Part shown: positions 35,198 through 40,457 of the stretch, one piece after another
Position numbering within the stretch: position 1 is the first letter of the stretch
Layout: each line of letters opens with the position of its first letter
Source: Rhodoferax sp.
GTDB lineage: Bacteria > Pseudomonadota > Gammaproteobacteria > Burkholderiales > Burkholderiaceae_C
Assembly (NCBI RefSeq): GCF_010365055.1
Contig: NZ_JAAFHA010000028.1
Location: 1 to 40,457, forward strand
DNA length: 40,457 nt
Direction of reading: 5' to 3'
Notes under the pieces: generated by a model
The model's database searches: none
What the model was told of the DNA's origin: nothing
The model's input: only the letters and a program-made list of their open reading frames with translations
Translations under genes and position numbers: made by a program

Positions 35198-36528
35198 CGC
35201 TGCGACTGCGCTTGCTGCTGATGATCGGCGTCTCGATGCTGCTGCTTTGGGGTGGGGTCGCGATCTGGATGCTGCACGGCCTGGAGCAGGAAATGCAGCG
35301 CACCCTGGATCAGCGCCTTGAAATGTCAGCCCATATGGTGGCCGGACTGATGTCGCAGAACCCGGCTGCGTGGAACGGTCGCAGCGGCAAAGCCGGCGTT
35401 TCCACCTTGAGCATGCCGGACACGGTGAAAGGCCTGGCGTGTCAGGTCTCGCTGCGCGGCGAGGTGATTGCCAGCACCCCGGGCGCGGCACCGCAGGCCA
35501 TTGATCACGTCGGCCCCGGGTTTGTCAATCGCGAAATCAGGGGTGAACACTGGCGCAGCTACACCCTGGATAAACTGGGTTTGCGCGTCACCACGTCCGA
35601 TCGTCTGAGCGAGCGCAGCACCCTGCTGCGCAATGTCATGGTGGCCGCTGTCGTGCCCTTTGTCGTCGCCCTGCTGGGCAGTCTGATGGTGCTGTGGTTC
35701 GGTGTTGGCAGTGGGTTGCGGCCACTGGAACGCCTGCGCCAGGTCCTGGCCCGCCGTACGCCAGATTCCTTGACCCCGATTGAAAACGCGCCCATGGCGC
35801 GCGACTTGCAGCCTTTGGTCAACACCCTGAATCATCTGTTGGCGCGGGTGAGCGAGACATTCAGCCGCGAGCGGCGCTTTACCAGCGATGCGGCCCATGA
35901 GTTGCGCACACCACTCACCGCCATCAAGATCCATCTTCAGGTCGCCCGCATCACGCACGGCAAGGAGGCCGAAGTGGCCATGGACTACGCCGAAGAGGGC
36001 GTGGCGCGGCTGCAGCACTCGCTCTCACAGTTGTTGACGCTGTCACAAGTGGAAGGCACTGTTTCCTGGGAGGATGGGCGCATCGCAGAGGCCAACGAAG
36101 TCGCCCTCCTTGCCATGCGCGATGCGGCGCCCGAGGCGCCGGAGCGCATCGAGCTCGACAGCGACGCCAGTGGTGCCGAACTGGCACTGCCCCAAGCGCT
36201 GGCTGTTACCGCACTACGTAATTTGTTGGAAAACGCCTTGCGTCATTCCCCCGCAAACAACAGCATCAGGCTTGAGGTCCGCCGCAGGCCGGACACGGTT
36301 CGTTTCAGCGTCTGTGATCGAGGACCGGGGCTCAGTGACGAGGCGCTGGTGCTGGCCAAGCAACGTTTCTGGCGGCGCGGTTCGGGTCGAGGCAGCGGAC
36401 TGGGCTTGTCCATCGTTGCAGCCATTGCCGAGCGCTTCGGCGGCTCGTTCGAGCTGCTGCAGCGACCCGAGGGCGGGCTGGAGGCAAAATTGACGCTGCC
36501 AAGAAAGAAGCAGCTTGACGCGAACTAG
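35194..36528 (+). CDS. Sensor histidine kinase, QseC-like
   Basis: A 444-residue inner-membrane kinase. Two membrane segments (about 6-28 and 147-170) enclose a periplasmic sensor domain of about 120 residues. A HAMP-like linker follows, then the phosphoacceptor H235 in DAAHELRTPLTAIK. The ATPase domain has the N box NLLENALRHSP, the G1 box CDRGPGLSDE and the G2 box GRGSGLGLSI. All catalytic boxes are present. The periplasmic domain contains a single cysteine in KGLACQVSLRGE, which might sense redox state; this is speculation. It is translationally coupled to the regulator and ends 77 bp before the cytochrome gene. Confidence 0.9.
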   Translation: MTLRLRLLLMIGVSMLLLWGGVAIWMLHGLEQEMQRTLDQRLEMSAHMVAGLMSQNPAAWNGRSGKAGVSTLSMPDTVKGLACQVSLRGEVIASTPGAAPQAIDHVGPGFVNREIRGEHWRSYTLDKLGLRVTTSDRLSERSTLLRNVMVAAVVPFVVALLGSLMVLWFGVGSGLRPLERLRQVLARRTPDSLTPIENAPMARDLQPLVNTLNHLLARVSETFSRERRFTSDAAHELRTPLTAIKIHLQVARITHGKEAEVAMDYAEEGVARLQHSLSQLLTLSQVEGTVSWEDGRIAEANEVALLAMRDAAPEAPERIELDSDASGAELALPQALAVTALRNLLENALRHSPANNSIRLEVRRRPDTVRFSVCDRGPGLSDEALVLAKQRFWRRGSGRGSGLGLSIVAAIAERFGGSFELLQRPEGGLEAKLTLPRKKQLDAN

Positions 36529-36605
36529 CAAGAATCGCTTTCCTTTTCTGCCGACCGGATCGCACTGAAAGCCCACATCAATATTTTTTTTCAAGGATTT
36601 GTGCA

Positions 36606-38687
36606 ATGAATATCTCCCGATCACTTCTGGCCGTTCTTGGTGCGTGTTTGATTTTTGGACATGCCGCGAATGCCGCTGACCCGGCGCCGGCCCCAGTAAA
36701 TGGCGCAGCGCAAGCACCCAAGCCCCCCGACAACGAGGCAGCATTGATTGAGCGCGGCAAGTATGTGGCGCACTTGGGCGATTGCGTAGCCTGCCACACG
36801 GCAACCAAAGGGCCAGCAATGGCCGGCGGCCTTGAACTCAAGACGCCAATGGGCACAATTTATTCGACCAATATCACGCCGGACGCCACGAGCGGCATCG
36901 GCAATTATTCGTTTGCGCAATTTGACCGCGCCATGCGCAAAGGCGTGGCCGCGGACGGGCACAACTTGTACCCGGCCATGCCCTATCCCTCCTACGCCAA
37001 GATGAGCGAAGACGACATGCGCGCCTTGTACACTTTTCTGATGAAAGGCTTGGCGCCGGTCAGTCAGGCTAACAAGCCGGCAGAGATGCGCTGGCCTTTC
37101 AGCATGCGTTGGGGCTTGTCGTTCTGGAACTGGGCGTTTCTGGAGGATGCGCCCTTCAAGCCGGATGCGAGCAAGGATGCCGTCTGGAACCGGGGCGCCT
37201 ATCTGGTACAAGGCTTGGGACATTGTGGTTCCTGCCATACGCCGCGCGGCATTGCTTTCCAGGAGAAGGCCATGAGTGATGCCGGTTCCGATGGCAAGCA
37301 CTATCTCGCGGGCGAAACGGTTGAATCGTGGCGCGCGCTCAGCCTGCGCAATTTGTGGACGGTAGAGGACACCGCCCTGCTGCTGAAAACGGGACAGAAT
37401 AGTTTTGCCACGGTTTCCGGCAATATGGCGGAGGTGATTCATAACAGCACCCAGCACTTCACGGATGCCGACCTGACGGCCATCGCCACCTACTTGAAGT
37501 CGCTGCCGCCGGGCGAGGACGATCTGCCTATGCCTGCGGCGCCGGTGCGCGCTGCGGCAGCGACGGTCCCCGCCAATCTGTTCACCACGCGCGGCGGATT
37601 GGGCTATGTGCAATTCTGTGTCGATTGCCATCGCCAGGATGGTGCCGGGGTCAAGGGGATATTCCCAGCGATGCAGCGCAACCCCTCCATCACGGCCGCC
37701 GACCCGGCCACGCTAATGCATATCGCTCTGACCGGCTGGAAAACGGCCGAGACCGCCGCGCATCCACGCATCTACACCATGCCGGCCTTTGCCCGGCTGT
37801 CAGATCAGGAACTCGCCGAAATCCTGAGTTTTGTGCGCGGCAGTTGGGGCAATAGCGCCGAACCGGTTGCCGCGTCTCAGGTAAAAAAGATGCGTGCGCA
37901 ACTCGATCCCAAGACCACGGATTCGTCCAGTTTTGAAACGCCGCGTCTGGCGGACATGCTTGCCAGCCCCACTGCCGTGCAGCTTGTTCGCGGCATGCGT
38001 CTGCATCTTGAGACCAAGGCCCTGTTGCCGCAGAACGTCGGCAATGCCTTGAATTGCACCAGCTGTCATCTGAACGCCGGCACGGTGGCTGATGGTTCGC
38101 CCTTTGTCGGCATATCGGCCTTCTTCCCCAGTTATGCGCCGCGCGCAGGCCGGGTCATCACGCTCGAAGACCGCATCAACGGCTGCTTCCTGCGCTCGAT
38201 GAACGGCAAACCGCTGCCTTCCGATTCGGCGGACATGAAAGCCATGGTGGCCTATTTTGACTGGATGAAGAAGGAAACGAAACCGCAGGACAAGGTCGCC
38301 GGGCGCGGCGTCGGCAAGGTGGATATGGCGATCAAGCCCAACCTGGAAAATGGCAAGCAGGTGTACGCGACGCAGTGCGCGGTGTGCCACGGCAAGGACG
38401 GCGAAGGCCTGAAGCAGGCTGACGGCAGCTTCATCTACCCGCCGCTTTGGGGCGATGAGTCATTCAACATCGGCGCCGGCATGGCGCGTACCTATACCGC
38501 GGCGGCTTTTGTCAAGCGCAACATGCCGATCGGGTTCCATGAGAAATTCCCGTTGGGACAAGGGGGGCTTTCGGATCAGGAGTCCGTCGATGTCGCGGAG
38601 TATTTCACGCACCAACCACGCCCGGATTTCCCGAACAAGGTGAAGGATTGGCCCAAGGATAAAAAGCCGGCGGATTCGCGTTACTGA
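36606..38687 (+). CDS. Five-heme cytochrome c: AdhB-like triheme domain fused to TsdA-like thiosulfate dehydrogenase
   Basis: A 693-residue exported protein with a signal peptide (about 1-23) and five heme motifs: CVACH 60-64, CGSCH 207-211, CVDCH 338-342, CTSCH 484-488 and CAVCH 591-595. Residues about 45-435 resemble the triheme subunit of membrane alcohol/aldehyde dehydrogenases (AdhB), with MGTIYSTNITPDATSGIG. Residues about 445-690 resemble the diheme thiosulfate dehydrogenase TsdA, with RINGCFLRSMNGKPLP. Cys527 is 43 residues after the first heme cysteine of that domain, as I recall for the axial Cys ligand of Allochromatium TsdA. So it may oxidise thiosulfate to tetrathionate (or the reverse) and pass electrons through its own hemes. 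TsdA fused to its usual partner TsdB is known; an AdhB-type partner is unfamiliar to me. It follows the sensor kinase by 77 bp. Confidence 0.85.
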   Translation: MNISRSLLAVLGACLIFGHAANAADPAPAPVNGAAQAPKPPDNEAALIERGKYVAHLGDCVACHTATKGPAMAGGLELKTPMGTIYSTNITPDATSGIGNYSFAQFDRAMRKGVAADGHNLYPAMPYPSYAKMSEDDMRALYTFLMKGLAPVSQANKPAEMRWPFSMRWGLSFWNWAFLEDAPFKPDASKDAVWNRGAYLVQGLGHCGSCHTPRGIAFQEKAMSDAGSDGKHYLAGETVESWRALSLRNLWTVEDTALLLKTGQNSFATVSGNMAEVIHNSTQHFTDADLTAIATYLKSLPPGEDDLPMPAAPVRAAAATVPANLFTTRGGLGYVQFCVDCHRQDGAGVKGIFPAMQRNPSITAADPATLMHIALTGWKTAETAAHPRIYTMPAFARLSDQELAEILSFVRGSWGNSAEPVAASQVKKMRAQLDPKTTDSSSFETPRLADMLASPTAVQLVRGMRLHLETKALLPQNVGNALNCTSCHLNAGTVADGSPFVGISAFFPSYAPRAGRVITLEDRINGCFLRSMNGKPLPSDSADMKAMVAYFDWMKKETKPQDKVAGRGVGKVDMAIKPNLENGKQVYATQCAVCHGKDGEGLKQADGSFIYPPLWGDESFNIGAGMARTYTAAAFVKRNMPIGFHEKFPLGQGGLSDQESVDVAEYFTHQPRPDFPNKVKDWPKDKKPADSRY

Positions 38688-38759
38688 GACATGGTGCGGC
38701 GCCAGTCCGATGGTGGATAAATTTTCTCTGATGTCCGCGCAACGTTGCGGGGCCGACCG

Positions 38760-39120
38760 TTGCCAGGCGGTTCTGGCTGTTGCTTATTCGCAGCCCGTGT
38801 CACAGGATCGCCGTCCGCGCTCTTGCGGTTGTGACCGGAAAGTCGAAGGTCCCGGAACTGAGCTGCCAAGCCGGGCGTGATGCCAGCCAGAGAATGTTTG
38901 CCAAAAAAACTTGACGAGCGGGGGGGGCACGCATGGTTGCACGAAACTGGGTTTCTGGAAGCCTTGTCGGTGTGACATCGGCCAAGTAGCACTCGATGGC
39001 GTTCTCAAATGTGAAACGTTCTGAAGGCCCTCTGTGCACGAATAGCCCATGGACCATTTCATCTTCGACGCGACGTGCCCAATCCTGTGCGTCCTTCTTC
39101 AGATTTCGGCTGGTATAGAC
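38760..39120 (-). pseudogene. Decayed tyrosine recombinase (phage-type integrase), N-terminal part only
   Basis: The minus strand from 39120 reads VYTSRNLKKDAQDWAR, then RVEDEMVHGLFVHRGPSERF and TFENAIECYLADVTPTRLPE. This is the typical arm-binding and core-binding start of an integrase. The frame breaks near an 8-G run (38920-38927) and a 7-A run (38903-38909). It resumes in another frame as GKHSLAGITPGLAAQFRDLR and RKSADGDPVTRAANK, which continues the same domain. The catalytic domain with the R-H-R-Y residues is missing: the multiheme cytochrome gene ends at 38687 where it should be. An in-frame stop lies just upstream of 39120. The gene is dead; it marks a former mobile element. Confidence 0.7.
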
Positions 39121-39212
39121 CCGTCAGCCGCGTGCCGAGGCTGACGCTCTGCCAATGCTCGGCGGCACTGGCGCCGCGTGCTGGTCCGGCATATTTATAT
39201 AAAATAATTCAC

Positions 39213-39248
39213 GTTTATACGATCAATGTCGTATAAATAGGTATAAAC
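39213..39248. promoter_or_regulatory. Operator with inverted repeat plus extra half-site before the ATPase gene
   Basis: TTTATACGA (39214-39222) and TCGTATAAA (39229-39237) form a perfect 9-bp inverted repeat with a 6-base centre. A third copy of the half-site, GTATAAAC (39241-39248), lies in direct repeat 10 bp after GTATAAAT (39231-39238), one helical turn away. The element ends 18 bases before the ATPase start codon and follows an AT-rich, promoter-like stretch (39190-39210). It looks like the binding site of a dimeric repressor with a cooperative extra site. The repressor is not identified. Confidence 0.65.
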
Positions 39249-39266
39249 ATTAGATATCGAGGGCGT

Positions 39267-40442
39267 ATGGACAAAATCAAAAATCCTTTTTCACCCGGCG
39301 CGGGCTCACCGCCCCCTGAGCTGGCCGGTCGCGATGGCATTCTGGAGCAGGCGCGGGTGCTATTGGGCCGGGTGAAGGCCGGTCGTCCTGAAAAAAGTCT
39401 GCTGTTGACCGGCTTGCGTGGTGTAGGCAAAACCGTATTGCTCAACGAGATCGAGCGTATTGCCCAGCGTGACGGCTACCGCACGATTTTGGTGGAGGCC
39501 CATGAGGGCAAGCCCCTTGCCGTCTTGCTGGCGCCACACCTGCGTCGTTTGCTGTTTGACCTTGACCGCCTGGCAGGCGCGGGCAACAAGGTGCGCCGTG
39601 GAATTTCAGTTTTGAAGAGCTTCATCGGTGCCGTCATGATCAAGGTCGGCGAACTGGACATCGGGCTCGATATTGAGCCTGAAAAAGGCGCTGCCGACAG
39701 TGGGGACCTAGAGGTGGACCTGCCGACCCTGTTCACCGCTGTGGGCGAAGCGGCGCAGGAGCGCGGGACGGCCGTGGCCCTCCTGATTGACGAGATTCAG
39801 TATTTCAAGTCGGCAGAGTTGAGTGCGCTGATCATGGCCATGCACAAGATGCAACAGCGCCAACTTCCTTTGGTACTGGTTGGCGCGGGCTTGCCCATCC
39901 TGCCGGGATTGGCGGGCGAGTCGAAGTCTTACGCAGAACGGCTGTTCAGCTTCCCTGATGTGGGGCCGCTGCCCGAGGTCGATGCCACCCGCGCGTTGCA
40001 AGAGCCAGTACAGGTGGCCGGCGAGGCATTTGATCCCGAGGCGCTGCACGAGATTTTTCGGATGACACGTGGCTACCCCTACTTTTTGCAGGAATGGGGC
40101 TATCAGGCTTGGAACCACGCGATCCGCTCTCCCATCAGCCTGGAGACCGTGATGGAAAGCAGTGCCACCGTATCTCACCGGTTGGACGAGAATTTTTTCC
40201 GGGTGCGGTTTGACCGGTTGACACCGCGCGAGAAAAAATTCTTGCGTGCCATGGCAGAACTGGGCTCGGGTCCGCATCGCACAGGCGATATTGCCGACAA
40301 GTTGAACGCCAAAATCAACACCCTTGGCCCGGTGCGCGCCAGTCTGATCAAGAAGGGCATGGTGGAATGGCACTTACTTTGGCTTCCAGTCGTGGCCATG
40401 TTTCTTGATTTTCCGACGAGCGATGGCACGCGGAACCTTTAA
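39267..40442 (+). CDS. ATP-binding protein (archaeal-ATPase/ORC-like) with C-terminal winged helix
   Basis: A 391-residue P-loop ATPase. The N-terminus NPFSPGAGSPPPELAGRD is a marker of this group. Walker A is GLRGVGKT near 50-57 and Walker B is ALLIDEIQ near 171-178. A sensor-type VLVGAGLPILPGLAG follows, and GYPYFLQEWGYQAWN is typical. Residues about 315-365 (LTPREKKFLRAM, then IADKLNAKINTLGPVRASLIKKGMV) form a winged helix. The family, related to Orc1/Cdc6-type ATPases, has no established bacterial function and is often on genomic islands. The last 25 residues (VEWHLLWLPVV to the end) do not look like the family ending I expect, so the C-terminus may be altered by a frameshift. It lies next to integrase debris. 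Confidence 0.8.
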   Translation: MDKIKNPFSPGAGSPPPELAGRDGILEQARVLLGRVKAGRPEKSLLLTGLRGVGKTVLLNEIERIAQRDGYRTILVEAHEGKPLAVLLAPHLRRLLFDLDRLAGAGNKVRRGISVLKSFIGAVMIKVGELDIGLDIEPEKGAADSGDLEVDLPTLFTAVGEAAQERGTAVALLIDEIQYFKSAELSALIMAMHKMQQRQLPLVLVGAGLPILPGLAGESKSYAERLFSFPDVGPLPEVDATRALQEPVQVAGEAFDPEALHEIFRMTRGYPYFLQEWGYQAWNHAIRSPISLETVMESSATVSHRLDENFFRVRFDRLTPREKKFLRAMAELGSGPHRTGDIADKLNAKINTLGPVRASLIKKGMVEWHLLWLPVVAMFLDFPTSDGTRNL

Positions 40443-40457
40443 CCACGGGTAAGGTTT

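Overview
The window looks like chromosomal DNA of a beta-proteobacterium of the order Burkholderiales, most likely family Comamonadaceae and of Rhodoferax or Polaromonas type. This is an inference. It rests on a complete protocatechuate 4,5-cleavage operon laid out like the pmd cluster of Comamonas, a LysR/tautomerase divergent pair, the general protein sequence character, and a short dispersed repeat of a kind I associate with this family. Genes are dense, often overlap by ATGA, and form long co-directional runs.

Layout. (1) 0-1.4 kb: a DUF1841 protein and a cytochrome c4-like protein converge on a bidirectional terminator. (2) 1.5-10.8 kb: a long plus-strand run of MoxR ATPase, GNAT acetyltransferase, vapBC toxin-antitoxin, CoxE-like VWA protein, TamA and TamB. 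The vapBC module, with its own operator, sits between the ATPase and its usual VWA partner. The run is followed by tRNA-Arg(CCU). (3) 11.0-15.9 kb: a diguanylate cyclase, a 50-residue DUF3096 membrane protein, a divergent iron(III) ABC permease and ATPase around a Fur-like site, and a LysR regulator. (4) 16.0-29.3 kb: an aromatic-acid operon with 4-oxalomesaconate tautomerase, a three-part TRAP transporter, PobA, LigJ, a hemerythrin-like protein, LigK, a DUF1932 dehydrogenase-like protein, LigI, LigA, LigB, LigC and an aldo/keto reductase. (5) 29.3-30.6 kb: a patatin-like phospholipase overlapping a scrap of a type I restriction R subunit. (6) 30.8-38.7 kb: DsbD, a membrane-anchored TlpA, DsbG, an OmpR/QseC-type two-component pair, and a five-heme cytochrome. 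(7) 38.7-40.4 kb: a decayed tyrosine recombinase, then an ATPase with a C-terminal winged helix and a strong inverted-repeat operator.

How they work together. Region 4 encodes every step from 4-hydroxybenzoate to pyruvate and oxaloacetate: PobA makes protocatechuate, LigAB opens the ring, LigC oxidises to 2-pyrone-4,6-dicarboxylate, LigI hydrolyses it, the tautomerase and LigJ act next, and LigK cleaves the product. The TRAP genes run almost directly into pobA, so the transporter probably imports 4-hydroxybenzoate or a close relative. Three operon members have no known step: the hemerythrin-like protein, the DUF1932 protein and the aldo/keto reductase.

The most unusual object is the protein at 36606-38687. 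Its first two thirds look like a triheme alcohol-dehydrogenase cytochrome subunit (AdhB type) and its last third like the diheme thiosulfate dehydrogenase TsdA, including a cysteine at the spacing expected for the special heme ligand. It lies behind a periplasmic thiol-redox set and a two-component system, in a block bordered by restriction-enzyme debris on one side and integrase debris on the other. This is my best candidate for an undescribed system.
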